Of a stretch of DNA of 64,000 nt, positions 18,467 through 29,571 are shown piece by piece. Within the stretch, counting starts at the first letter, position 1. Each line of letters opens with the position of its first letter. This stretch comes from Trebonia sp963737285 (GTDB lineage Bacteria > Actinomycetota > Actinomycetes > Streptosporangiales > Streptosporangiaceae). The notes below the pieces were generated by a model, which was not told where the DNA came from, did not search any database, and saw only the letters and a program-made list of their open reading frames with translations. The translations under genes and the position numbers were made by a program. The stretch covers positions 248,001 through 312,000 of the forward strand of contig CAVTRT010000002.1 of assembly GCA_963737285.1 (NCBI GenBank). The letters run 5' to 3'.

Positions 18467-21400
18467 GTTGCGATCCTCGTCCGCCCCGGAGGGCGGACGC
18501 CACGCGAGGTCGATCGCGCTGCCGCTGTTGAGGCCCTTGTTGCGATCCTCGTCCGCCCCGGAGGGCGGACGCCACCACCGAGACGATCGACGCGAACGCG
18601 TAATCCATGGTCAGGTTGCGATCCTCGTCCGCCCCGGAGGGCGGACGCCACCACTACGTGCGACCGACGCCAGGGTGATCCCGTCGATGTTGCGATCCTC
18701 GTCCGCCCCGGAGGGCGGACGCCACCAGGCTGTGGGCCTCGTGGCGCGGGCCGTCACCAGGTTGCGATCCTCGTCCGCCCTCCGAGGGCGGACGCCACCG
18801 CGAAGCTCGCCAGCTTCGCCAATGCGCTCAACGAGTTGCGATCCTCGTCCGCCCCGGAGGGCGGACGCCACCGCAGACCTTGCGGCGCTGTTCGGCGTTG
18901 AGCCGGGTTGCGATCCTCGTCCGCCCCGGAGGGCGGACGCCACCGTGGACGGCATCTACATCCGGCACGCCCACAAGGTTGCGATCCTCGTCCGCTCCGG
19001 AGGGCGGACGCCACCGATCCAGGCGACGATGAGGACGTTGAGGACGATCAGGTTGCGATCCTCGTCCGCCCCGGAGGGCGGACGCCACGCCGCCCGCTGT
19101 CGGCGTGCTGCTGTTCGGCACGACGTTGCGATCCTCGTCCGCCCCGGAGGGCGGACGCCACGATGGCCAATGTGATCCGCCCGCTGGCCCGCAAGTAGTT
19201 GCGATCCTCGTCCGCCCCGGAGGGCGGACGCCACCCAGCCGGCGCAGTCGTCCGGGTCGGGGCCGCCATAGTTGCGATCCTCGTCCGCCCCGGAGGGCGG
19301 ACGCCACCGCCCGCGTCATAGGCGCGTTCCATGTCGTCCTTGGAGTTGCGATCCTCGTCCGCCCCGGAGGGCGGACGCCACCGCGACGTGATCGGCGAGC
19401 AGCGCGAGGCCGAGCTGTTGCGATCCTCGTCCGCCCCGGAGGGCGGACGCCACTTCCGGACCACGCTGCCCGGCCTGCTGACCAGGGCGTTGCGATCCTC
19501 GTCCGCCCCGGAGGGCGGACGCCACCCTGGCGAACTGGATCGCGATGGTCTACAGCAAGCCGTTGCGATCCTCGTCCGCCCCGGAGGGCGGACGCCACGT
19601 GCGCTAGCTCAGTGACGCTACCCCCGTAGTTTTGTTGCGATCCTCGTCCGCCCCGGAGGGCGGACGCCACATCGAGGCCAGCGTGACGATCGCCGCACTG
19701 CCGATGTTGCGATCCTCGTCCGCCCCGGAGGGCGGACGCCACCCCCGAGCCGGGCCAGCTCGTCATCATCGCCGTTAAGGTTGCGATCCTCGTCCGCCCC
19801 GGAGGGCGGACGCCACGCGGGACGCCCCAGAGCTTGATGGACGGGAACCAGCGGTTGCGATCCTCGTCCGCCCCGGAGGGCGGACGCCACCACCAGGGTG
19901 ACCACCGAGTGGGCCGAGCGCGTCACCCAGTTGCGATCCTCGTCCGCCCCGGAGGGCGGACGCCACGCTCCATGCTGACCAGCCCCTCGCCCTCAAGGAC
20001 GACGAGTTGCGATCCTCGTCCGCCCCGGAGGGCGGACGCCACCAGGCGGGGTAACGCCGTCCAGCGCGGCCATGCAGTGGTTGCGATCCTCGTCCGCCCC
20101 GGAGGGCGGACGCCACCCGTCATCGCCGCGGTGGTCCTGATCGTCAAGTACTGGTTGCGATCCTCGTCCGCCCCGGAGGGCGGACGCCACACCGACACCG
20201 ACCCGTACGACCCGCGCACCCCGGACGAGTTGCGATCCTCGTCCGCCCCGGAGGGCGGACGCCACAGGACCGTTTGGGCGTCGCCAATGCCGGTAGAGCG
20301 GTTGCGATCCTCGTCCGCCCCGGAGGGCGGACGCCACACGCCCCGGCCCCGACGGTCTGCCGGCGAAGCCAGTAGTTGCGATCCTCGTCCGCCCCGGAGG
20401 GCGGACGCCACGGGCAAGTACCCGCCCGGCACCGCCGAGCAGATGAGGTTGCGATCCTCGTCCGCCCCGGAGGGCGGACGCCACTGGACAGCACGGCGTG
20501 CGACATGTTCGCGGCCACGTTGTTGCGATCCTCGTCCGCCCCGGAGGGCGGACGCCACGGTCGACCTTCTTGGCGAGCTGGCGGCTCAGCCAGTAGTTGC
20601 GATCCTCGTCCGCCCCGGAGGGCGGACGCCACCGCCCGTCCCGAACGTGACGGTGTTGGCGGTGACGAGGTTGCGATCCTCGTCCGCCCCGGAGGGCGGA
20701 CGCCACTGCACCAGACGTAATCTGATGCCAATGGTCGACTACGTTGCGATCCTCGTCCGCCCCGGAGGGCGGACGCCACCGTGCGCCATCTGGGCGCGTG
20801 TCGGCGGGACGGACTGGTTGCGATCCTCGTCCGCCCCGGAGGGCGGACGCCACGCAGGTCAATGCACATCGCCGCGCCGCCCAGCGTGTTGCGATCCTCG
20901 TCCGCCCCGGAGGGCGGACGCCACCTGCGCCCGCCTGCTGACTTCCAGGCGCGCCTTGCGGTTGCGATCCTCGTCCGCCCCGGAGGGCGGACGCCACCCG
21001 GGACGATCGCCGCCGCGCTCGGCACCAGCGAGGACATGTGGCTGTTGCGATCCTCGTCCGCCCCGGAGGGCGGACGCCACGTCGGCAGCGTCACCGTGGG
21101 ATCGCTGCCACTGACGGAGTTGCGATCCTCGTCCGCCCCGGAGGGCGGACGCCACTCGGCCACCGCGTCCCGGCCGGCTCGGACGTAGTTGCGATCCTCG
21201 TCCGCCCCGGAGGGCGGACGCCACCGCTGGCCCGGGTGAGCGGCACACCAGGACAGCGACCGGTTGCGATCCTCGTCCGCCCCGGAGGGCGGACGCCACG
21301 ATCTGCGGCCAGCCGCTGGTCAGCGCGCCCAGCACGTTGCGATCCTCGTCCGCCCCGGAGGGCGGACGCCACGGACTTCGACGCAGACGTGATCGTCGCG

Positions 21401-22935
21401 GCGATCGAGTTGCGATCCTCGTCCGCCCCGGAGGGCGGACGCCGCCGCCGCCGCCGACAGGTCCACGGGCGCGATGCCGACCGTGTTGCGATCCTCGTCC
21501 GCCCCGGAGGGCGGACGCCACCTCCCGCCGGTGGATGCGGCAGCAAGACCGGGACAAGTTGCGATCCTCGTCCGCCCCGGAGGGCGGACGCCACGTGTCC
21601 GTCTACGACAGCGGCCAGCTCGCCGAGGGCAAGGTTGCGATCCTCGTCCGCCCCGGAGGGCGGACGCCACACCCCGCCGCCCGTCCCGTTCTGCGGCGGC
21701 CAGTCGTTGCGATCCTCGTCCGCCCCGGAGGGCGGACGCCACAAGGCCGACCAGGTCGCGAACGCCGAGCGGGCGATCGCGTTGCGATCCTCGTCCGCCC
21801 CGGAGGGCGGACGCCACCTCGTCTGGCCCGGCGTCCAGCCGGTTCCACGGGCTGTTGCGATCCTCGTCCGCCCCGGAGGGCGGACGCCACCGCGCTGAGC
21901 GCGCTGGCGGCGATCATGGTCGGCGTGTTGCGATCCTCGTCCGCCCCGGAGGGCGGACGCCACTCCCGTGCGGACGAGGACCAGGCGCGGGACCTCGCGG
22001 TTGCGATCCTCGTCCGCCCCGGAGGGCGGACGCCACTTGCACAGCGCGGCGCCCACCCGGTCCATCGTGCCCATGTTGCGATCCTCGTCCGCCCCGGAGG
22101 GCGGACGCCACTCACGTCGGACAGCGGCAGGTACCACAGGTCCATGCTGTTGCGATCCTCGTCCGCCCCGGAGGGCGGACGCCACTGCCGCTCAAGCCGG
22201 CCATCATCGTGTTCGACATCAAGTTGCGATCCTCGTCCGCCCCGGAGGGCGGACGCCACTACGCCGCCGAGCTTGCCGCCTGGGTGGCAGACGTGGACGT
22301 TGCGATCCTCGTCCGCCCCGGAGGGCGGACGCCACCCTGATGACGTCAGCGGCGATGTGCAGCTCGCCGTCCTGTTGCGATCCTCGTCCGCCCCGGAGGG
22401 CGGACGCCACACGGCAGGCCCGTCCGGTTCACGAGCCAGCGGAAGGCGTTGCGATCCTCGTCCGCCCCGGAGGGCGGACGCCACCGCGACCTCCCCAAGC
22501 CCGAAAGCGAGTGACCATGCCGTTGCGATCCTCGTCCGCCCCGGAGGGCGGACGCCACTGCTCGGCGTCGGGCCGGTGCTCGTGAAGCCAGCGGCCGATG
22601 TTGCGATCCTCGTCCGCCCCGGAGGGCGGACGCCACCGCCGGGGCGGCGACGCCCTACGGGTGGTTCGTCGACGAGTTGCGATCCTCGTCCGCCCCGGAG
22701 GGCGGACGCCACCCTTCAGGTCCCGGCGTACGCCTTCAGCCCGAACTGGTTGCGATCCTCGTCCGCCCCGGAGGGCGGACGCCACTGCGCGGTAGCCGGG
22801 GTGATCTCCCTGCTGCGGCCGGAGTTGCGATCCTCGTCCGCCCCGGAGGGCGGACGCCACCTTGACGTCGAGCCGTACGACGCCTCGGCGGGGCAGGCGT
22901 TGCGATCCTCGTCCGCCCCGGAGGGCGGACGCCAC
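18467..22935 (-). CRISPR. Main type I-C CRISPR array, about 61 repeats
   Basis: I count 61 repeats of the 37-nt unit GTTGCGATCCTCGTCCGCCC + CGGAGGGCGGACGCCAC, with spacers of about 34-39 nt. On the minus strand the repeat is GTGGCGTCCGCCC-TCCG-GGGCGGACG-AGGATCGCAAC: a 9-bp stem closed by a UCCG loop and an 11-nt 3' part that becomes the 5' crRNA handle, as in type I-C. Transcription is therefore leftward, from a leader at the right end beside cas3. Variants are rare: a 38-nt unit at 18761, one substitution at 18978 and an altered end at 21409. The first spacer (18504-18538) duplicates the one split by the transposon. Confidence 0.98.
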
Positions 22936-23258
22936 GGTTGTTGAACAGCGGATACGACTGTTCCCCTCCTGGATCTTGACAGCACCAAGAGGACTCGATC
23001 TGGACAATACCGGATGAACATACTTCGGAACATACTGGCGTTTTCATGCCTACTTGGGGTTCCGAGCAGCCCCCTTGAGCTAGATGTCACTAGATAATCT
23101 CTCGCAACTATTAGCAACACCCATGCGTGCGACAGTCATATTTCCTAGAGTTTCGGCTTATCGGGTTAGTTACGCGGGCACCAGCGCGCTGGCTGATCCT
23201 GAAATGTCGGTGGTGCCGTGTAGCGTCCTCGCTACCGGCAGCCGGATCGGGGGCGACG
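22936..23258. promoter_or_regulatory. CRISPR leader and cas3 upstream region
   Basis: This A+T-richer stretch lies between the newest repeat (ends 22935) and cas3 (23259), where the leader of a leftward array and the promoter of a rightward cas operon are expected. It contains the direct repeat GAACATACT at 23016-23024 and 23028-23036 and a doubled CTAGAT near 23085. These may be leader-anchoring or promoter elements. No gene is supported: the open frame reaching upstream of cas3 has no ribosome site or family match. Confidence 0.6.
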
Positions 23259-25492
23259 ATGGGCGATGAACTCTGGGCGCACAGCGCCAATGACCACGGG
23301 GCGCGGCATGCCCTGGCTGATCACCTGCACGGGACTGCCGGGCGGGCACGGGCCTTCGGGGACGCGTTCGGCGCTGGTGACTTGGCGTGGTTCCTTGGCC
23401 TAGTCCATGACGTGGGCAAGGGGCACTGTGCATGGCAAGACGGCCTGCTTGCAGCGGAGAAGACGGGCAGGCGCGTTGGCATCGACCACAAATACGCGGG
23501 CACCTGGATGGCCCGGCGAGCTGCTGGGCAGCTTGCGATGTGCGTCCACGGGCATCACGGCGGGCTTCCCGCACTTGCCGACCTGACAGGCGACCTGAAC
23601 CGGGCATCTGGTGGGGTGGTCAGGGACTGGGAGGCGACTGCAGCCAGAGTCGCCGAGGTGGTACCGGAGATAAGCGCAAGCTCGACAGCATCCTTGCTCC
23701 CACCCTGGGCGACAGACACGGCGGCTGACCCGACCGCGCTCGACCTGCTGACCAGAATGACATTCAGTGCCCTGGTCGATGCAGACTTCCTCGACACTGA
23801 GGCGCACTTTAGCGGCATGAGCAGGCCATCTGGAGGAGTGCCCATCGGCGACCTGGCCGAGCGGTACGAGCAGCGACGCGTGAAACTGCTGGCTGAGCGC
23901 CCGTCCTCGCCCGCCGATCAGTGGCGCACGGACGTGTACGCCGAGGCAATGGCCGTGGCAGCGCGAACGCGGGGCATGTATCGGCTGGCTGCGCCGACCG
24001 GGTCGGGGAAGACGATCACGGCGGGCGGCTTCGCGATCCGCCACGCGCAGGCACACGGGCTTCGCCGGGTGGTCCTCGCAGTGCCGTTCATCTCGATCAC
24101 CGAGCAGAACGCCGCCGTGTACCGGACCTTGCTAGATGAGCCGGGTAGCCCTGTGGTCCTGGAGCATCACAGCGGCGCCGGCCTGGACACGGACGATAAC
24201 TCTGCGAAGTGGTGGCGGAAGCTAGCCGCGGAGAACTGGGACGCGCCGTTCGTGGTGACGACCACGGCACAGCTGTTCCAGTCGCTGTTCGACCGCCGTC
24301 CAGCAGCGATGCGGAAGCTGCACCGCCTGGCCGGGTCAGTGATTGTGCTCGATGAAGTGCAGGCTCTGCCGGACCGACTGCTGATGCCGATCCTGTCGGC
24401 ACTGCGGATGCTGACCGAGCGGTTCGGCGCGACGGTGCTACTGGCCTCGGCGACGCAACCTTCGTACTGGACCCTAAGGCCCTTCCGTGGCCTTGAGATC
24501 CACGACGTGATCGCCGAGCCAGGCCCTCTGTACGCGAAGTTCCGGCGGGTCAGGTACGAGTGGCGGACCGACCCCGAACCGTCGCTGGCCGACATCGCCG
24601 CTGAGGTAGCCGGGCTGCGGCAGGCTCTCGTCATCGTCAACACCACCACCGACTCGGCGACGCTGCACAGCCTCGTGGCGGAGCGGCGTCCGTCCTCGAT
24701 CGGGAAGGCCCTGCACCTGTCCACCCGGATGACGGCCCGGCACCGACGCGAGGTGCTTGATGAAGCACGCGGACTGTTGGATGCCGGGGAGCCGATCGCG
24801 CTTATCTCGACCCAACTAATCGAGGCCGGCGTGGACGTCGACTTCCCGGTCGTCTACCGGGCCTGGGCCCGGCGGACTCGCTGCAGCAGGCCGCGGGGCG
24901 GGCGAACCGCAACGCGCGGCTCACCGAGGGACGCGTGGTGATCTTCCGCCCATCTGACGGGAAGCAGCCCAAGGACGGGGCCTACGACAAGGCGCTGACC
25001 GCCACGGAGGCACACTTCGGCCCAGGGCGGGCAGACCCTGACTGCCTGGAAGAGCTTGACCGTTATTACCCGCTGCGCTACCGGCTGCAGAACCTCGAGC
25101 GCACCGGCCCCGGAATTGACATCGAAAATCTGAGGCAGCAGCTGGACTTCCCGGCAGTCGCAGAGAGGTTCCAGCTGATCGAGGAGGTCACCGTCCCGGT
25201 TGCCGTTCCCTACCCCGACGATGACGAGACCAGGGACAGGTTCGACGACCTGGTCTCACGCCTCCGCGCTACCGGCCCCAGGGCGGCCGGCGAGGCCCGT
25301 CAACTGCTGCGCGATCTGCGCCCGTACCTCGCCACCATCCCGAAACATGTGGCGCGCAAGGCCTACGAGAGTGGCCTAACAGAGCCGATCATCGGTGACC
25401 TGTCGGAGTGGAAGGGGCCATACGACAGGTCACGCGGCATCGACCCCGCCAGCCTGTCCGACCTGAACATTACGGAAGTACATATCTGGTGA
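23259..25492 (+). pseudogene. cas3: Cas3 nuclease-helicase, type I-C, frameshifted near 24863
   Basis: ATG 23259 (GGGGG upstream) opens the HD nuclease domain: FLGLVHDVGKGHCAWQ, HKYAGTWMA and CVHGHHGG. The helicase follows with APTGSGKTITAGG (motif I), VIVLDEVQALPD (II), LLASATQPSYW (III) and ISTQLIEAGVDVDFPVVYRA (V). A missing base in GGGCCTGGGCCCGG (24859-24872) shifts the frame so that motif VI, which reads SLQQAAGRANRNARLTEGR in the next frame, is lost and the first piece ends at 24941. The C-terminal part continues to 25492 from a GTG at 24935. Cas3 unwinds and degrades DNA bound by Cascade. As written the system would be interference-defective; a sequencing error at this GC palindrome is equally possible. 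Confidence 0.93.
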
Positions 25493-25537
25493 AGCTCCCC
25501 TACAAACGGCATCGCGCGAGATCTATGGAGGCCATTC

Positions 25538-26221
25538 TTGGACAACACGCGTCACCCCCATCCCCCGCTGACCGTGGAGATCCGCGGCCCTTATGCTTGC
25601 TTCACCCGCCCCGAGCTTAAAACGGAGCGGGTCAGCTATCCCGTGATGACTCCGTCAGCGGCCAAAGGCATCCTCGAGGCTATCTACTGGAAGCCCGAAT
25701 TCGACTACGTCGTCACGATGATCGAGGTGCTCAAAGCAATCAAGTGGGCCAGTATCCGCCGCAACGAGGTCACCTCGATGCTTACCCTGGACTGGGTGCG
25801 GAAGGCGATGACGGACGCCACGCTGCGATTCGACGTCGAGAACGACAGGGATCAGCGCAACACGGTTTTCCTGCGCGATGTCAGCTACCGCATCCGAGCC
25901 CAGGTCCGCCCGCGCCCGCATGCCGGGCATCCGGAGGCGACGTACCGGGAGCAGTTCCGCCGCCGGGTGGATAAGGGCGCGTGCTTCTCCCAGCCGTTCC
26001 TCGGCACGCGCGAGTGCTCGGCGCAGTTCTCCGCAGAGACCGGCCAGCCTCCGGAGCCGATAACTGAGGACCTCGGGGTGATGTTGCACAGCATCGGCTA
26101 CGGCAAAGCGGGCGAGTCGTATACCTGGTTCGACGCTCAGCTCGACAGCGGGGTGATGCGTGTTCCCGAGCGCGGCATGCAACTCTCCGCGGCGCCCACT
26201 CAGCAGACCCGGGGTACCTGA
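25538..26221 (+). CDS. cas5c: Cas5 of type I-C (Cas5c/d), crRNA-processing subunit
   Basis: The 227-residue RAMP protein begins at TTG 25538 with GGAGG 7 nt upstream. Its N-terminus, TVEIRGPYACFTRPELKTER followed by VSYPVMTPSAAKGILEAIYW, is characteristic of Cas5 of type I-C. In this subtype Cas5 replaces Cas6 and cuts the repeat at the base of the hairpin, leaving an 11-nt 5' handle; no cas6 is present here, consistent with that. Its TGA overlaps the ATG of cas8c (TGATG at 26219-26223). Confidence 0.95.
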   Translation: MDNTRHPHPPLTVEIRGPYACFTRPELKTERVSYPVMTPSAAKGILEAIYWKPEFDYVVTMIEVLKAIKWASIRRNEVTSMLTLDWVRKAMTDATLRFDVENDRDQRNTVFLRDVSYRIRAQVRPRPHAGHPEATYREQFRRRVDKGACFSQPFLGTRECSAQFSAETGQPPEPITEDLGVMLHSIGYGKAGESYTWFDAQLDSGVMRVPERGMQLSAAPTQQTRGT

Positions 26222-27986
26222 TGCTGCTGCATCGCCTGGCCGAGCACGCCGAGCGGGCCGGGACAACCTGCCGCCGCCGTACTACCGCTGGCGATCCGTC
26301 CGGTGGGCCATCGTGCTGCGGAAGGACGGGACCCTGGATCTTCCGGGACTCGCCGATCAGGCGGACAGCGAGCATCCGGCCGGGACGCTCCTGGAGGTTC
26401 CGTATATCACCAGGTCAGGGGTGCGTCCGCCCCCGATGCTGCTAGCTGATGACCTGCGGTACGTGACCGGACTGGCGGCGGGCGACTCGGACCGGGACCG
26501 AAGTGACGCGGAGCGCCGGAAGCAGGAGTTCATCGCGCTGGTGGCCGCTTGGCGGGACAGCGCCCCCGACGACCCGGTGCCATCTGCGGTCGGCTTGTTC
26601 TTCGACCGCGGGCTGCACGTAGAAATACCGCCAGCGGCGAAGGCCACGGACGTAGTGGCCTTCATGGTCGATGGCGAGTGGGCGCACGACCAGCAGTCAG
26701 CCGTGACGTTCTGGGGAAACGTGGCCCGGGACCGGAAGTCTTCGGCGAGCACCGGGATCTGCCTGGCGTGCGGCACGGAAGGTCCATTGCTGGAGACCAT
26801 CCCCGAGATGGTCAAGTCCGGGGCGATCCCGGCTGGTAGCGGGCGAGGCAGGGATGCCGCACTGGTCTCCGTGAACAAACCTGCCCAGGGCCGGGGAGGC
26901 AAGATCCAGCTGGCGAGCAGCCCAGTGTGCGGCAAGTGCGGGTCAGCGGCGATGAGCGCGCTCAACGCGCTGCTCGCCGACGACTCGTCCCGGTACCGCA
27001 CGACCGACAGCGTCATGACCTGGTGGTTGCGGGACGGCCGGAAGATCCCCGTCGCCGACTGGCTCAACGATCCGAAGCCAGAGCAGGTCAAGGCACTCAT
27101 CCGGGACTTGTCCGAACCGTCCCGCTTGGGCACGCCCGGAAAGATCGACCCCAGCGCGTTCTGCTCGGTCACGCTGTCGGTCAACCAGAGCAGGGTCGTA
27201 GTGCGGAACTGGCTAGAGGTCCCGCTCCACCACCTCCAGGAACGCCTGGAGCACTGGTTCGCCGACCACAAGGTAGCCGATCTTTGGAGAGACGGACCCC
27301 AGGTCGTCCCGCTGTGGCTGCTCGCCGTGTCCACGGGCCGCTGGGGCTCGGAGAACGGGCAGGAGCGCTACCTCCGCAGCGCTATGCCTGATGGCTGCGA
27401 GCGCGACCTGCTCCTCGCCGCGCTACACGACACCCCGCCACCGGGGTACCTGCTCGCTCACCTGCTCAACCGCATCCGCGCGGACAGGCACGTCGACCTC
27501 CCGCGCGCCTCGCTACTGCGCCTCATCCTGGCCCGCATGTCAGGCCGCCCCAAGAAGGAGGACTACATGACTGGTCTTGACCCGGACCTTCCCAGCCCCC
27601 CGTACCAGTGCGGACGCATGTTCGCTGTACTGGAAGACATCCAGCGCTCCGCGCTAGGGCGAGATGTCAACACCACGATTGCCGACAAGTACCTCCCTGC
27701 GGCGACCGCCACCCCACTGGCGATCCTGACCATGCTGCGAAAGAACGCCAACGGGCACCTGAGGCGCCTCCGCCGCGCCAACACCGGTGCGTACTACGCC
27801 CTCAACAGCCGTCTCGACGAGGTCATGGCGCAACTGAGTGCGCACCCCGGCATCCCGGCGACCCTGCCGCTGAGCGGGCAGGCCGAGTTCATCCTCGGCT
27901 ACCACCACCAGCGCGCCGCCGACCTCGCCACGGCCCGCGGACGGGCCGGCAATCACACCGCAACCCCCGACGACGGAGAAGACTAG
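26221..27986 (+). CDS. cas8c: Cas8c, large Cascade subunit, single-base frameshift near 26261
   Basis: The family start MLLHRLAEHAERAG lies at ATG 26221, coupled to cas5 by TGATG, but a missing G in GGCCGGGACAAC (26258-26267) moves the continuation (DNLPPPYYRWRSVRWAIVL) to another frame. An open frame from 26160 covers the rest, but its first 40 residues are not real. The body shows the Cas8c/Csd1 pattern, including two zinc-ribbon-like pairs (CLACGTEG and CGKCGS) and a helical C-terminal bundle. Cas8c recognises the PAM and holds the non-target strand; in type I-C an internal start also supplies Cas11. Total length about 588 residues is normal. Confidence 0.93.
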
Positions 27987-28897
27987 TGACGACCACCTCG
28001 ACTGACGCAGCCCTCGCCCCCCACCTTGACCCCAGCCGCAAGCAGGACTTCGTGTTCCACTTCGACGTCCGTGACGGCAACCCCAATGGTGATCCCGACG
28101 CGGGCGGCATGCCCCGCACCGACCCCGAGACCCAGCAGGGACTGGTCACCGACGTGGCCATCAAGCGGAAGATCCGGAACATGATCGCGTTGCTCGGCGA
28201 GGGAAAGCCTGGCTACGACATCTACGTTGAGGCCGGGATCGCGCTCAACGCCCAGCACAAGCGCGCATACACCACGCTCGGGCTGAAGCCGGGCGAAGGC
28301 AAGAACAAGCCCCCGGTCGCCGACCAGGCGCGCGCCCAGCAGTGGATGTGCGAGACGTTCTACGACGTGCGCATGTTCGGCGCGGTCATGTCCACCGGGA
28401 ACGCGCCATGCGGCCGGGTCCAGGGACCGCTGCAGGTCAGCTTCTCCCGCTCGGTCAGCCCCGTGCTGAGCCAGGAGCACGGACTGACCCGCGTCACCCA
28501 GACCCGTGAGGAGGACATCGCCAAGGGCGAGACCACCGAGATGGGCTCCAAGCATGCCATCCCCTACGGCCTTTACGTCGGATATGGCCACTTCAGCGCC
28601 CCGCTCGCAGGCCGCACCGGGGTGACCAGCGCCGACCTCGAGATGCTATGGCGCGCGTTCACCCTGATGCTCGAGCACGACCGGGCGTCCACCCGGGGCG
28701 AGATGACCCTGCGCGGCCTGTACGTGTTCACCCACGCAGACAGGTTCGGGTCCGTTCCCGCGCAGCCCCTCTTCGACCGCATCCGCGTCACCCCCGTCGC
28801 CCAGCAGCCGCCGCGCAGCTATGCCGACTACAAGATCGAACTCCCTGGCGACAGCGAGTTGCCCGCTGGGGTGACGCTCACCGTCATCCAGGGATGA
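27986..28897 (+). CDS. cas7c: Cas7 of type I-C (Csd2), backbone subunit
   Basis: GTG 27986 overlaps the cas8c TAG (TAGTG). The 303-residue protein carries the Csd2 hallmark FVFHFDVRDGNPNGDPDAGG and then GLVTDVAIKRKIRNMI; later segments include TRVTQTREEDIAKGETTEMG and KHAIPYGLYVGYGHFSAPLA. Seven or so copies coat the crRNA in Cascade. The gene is intact and in frame throughout. Its TGA overlaps cas4 by ATGA. Confidence 0.97.
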   Translation: MTTTSTDAALAPHLDPSRKQDFVFHFDVRDGNPNGDPDAGGMPRTDPETQQGLVTDVAIKRKIRNMIALLGEGKPGYDIYVEAGIALNAQHKRAYTTLGLKPGEGKNKPPVADQARAQQWMCETFYDVRMFGAVMSTGNAPCGRVQGPLQVSFSRSVSPVLSQEHGLTRVTQTREEDIAKGETTEMGSKHAIPYGLYVGYGHFSAPLAGRTGVTSADLEMLWRAFTLMLEHDRASTRGEMTLRGLYVFTHADRFGSVPAQPLFDRIRVTPVAQQPPRSYADYKIELPGDSELPAGVTLTVIQG

Positions 28898-29571
28898 GCG
28901 CTGACCCTACGGGCCAGGCCGGGCACCAGCCTGGCCTGGCCCAGGTGCCGCTGTCCGCCTTGGAGCATCATGACTACTGTCCCAGGCAGGCCGGCCTGAT
29001 CCTCCTTGAAGACGGCTACGCCGACGATGCGGCAACCGTCCGTGGAACCGTGCTGCACGAGCGCGTCCATGAACCCGGTGAGGAGGTGCGAGCGGGGGTC
29101 CGCACGCTGCGGGCGCTCCCGGTCTGGAGCGACGCTCTTGGCCTGACCGGGGTCTGTGACGTAGTCGAGATCTACGACGACGGCCGGATCGTCCCCATCG
29201 AGCACAAGTCCGGCGACTACCAGCCAGGAGGCCCCGCGGAGGTCCAGCTCGCCGGCCAGGCCATGTGCCTGGAGGAGATGTTCAAGACCTCTGTCAGCGA
29301 GGGCGCGATCTTCTCCGCCGCCAGCCGGCGACGTCACCGCGTCGTCATCGGCCCGGCACTGCGCCAGCGAGTCACTTCCAGCGCCCAGAACGTCCAGGCC
29401 ATCATGGTGCAGGAAAGACTGCCTCCCCCGGCCTCTGACCGGCGCTGCCGCCGCTGCTCCATGAACCACACATGCCTGCCCAAAGTCATCGCGGGCCAGC
29501 GGGCGTTCGCCAGCACGGCAGCCACTCTGTTCACGGCCAGCCCCGAAGCAGGGGCCTGCTGGGATGACTGA
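28894..29571 (+). CDS. cas4: Cas4 exonuclease for spacer acquisition
   Basis: The 225-residue protein starts at ATG 28894 inside the cas7 stop. It has a first cluster cysteine in EHHDYCPRQAGLIL, RecB-like nuclease motifs (GTVLHERVHEPG, LTGVCDVVEIY and IVPIEHKSGDY with the Asp, Glu and Lys), and the remaining cysteines in DRRCRRCSMNHTCLP, which together bind a 4Fe-4S cluster. Cas4 trims prespacers and helps select those next to a PAM. It overlaps cas1 by 8 bp. Confidence 0.96.
   Translation: MSADPTGQAGHQPGLAQVPLSALEHHDYCPRQAGLILLEDGYADDAATVRGTVLHERVHEPGEEVRAGVRTLRALPVWSDALGLTGVCDVVEIYDDGRIVPIEHKSGDYQPGGPAEVQLAGQAMCLEEMFKTSVSEGAIFSAASRRRHRVVIGPALRQRVTSSAQNVQAIMVQERLPPPASDRRCRRCSMNHTCLPKVIAGQRAFASTAATLFTASPEAGACWDD

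Noticed and set aside
11871..22944. Many long open frames in both strands reading repeated SSSAPEGGRH- or RPPSGADEDRN-like peptides
   Set aside because: They are translations of the CRISPR repeats; the 37-nt repeat has no stop in several frames. No starts or ribosome sites support them.
23127..23258. N-terminal extension of cas3 from 23127
   Set aside because: It lies in the CRISPR leader, has no ribosome site, and Cas3 similarity begins at ATG 23259.
26160..26262. Cas8c starting at 26160
   Set aside because: The first 40 residues overlap cas5 and do not match the family; the true start MLLHRL is at 26221 in another frame.
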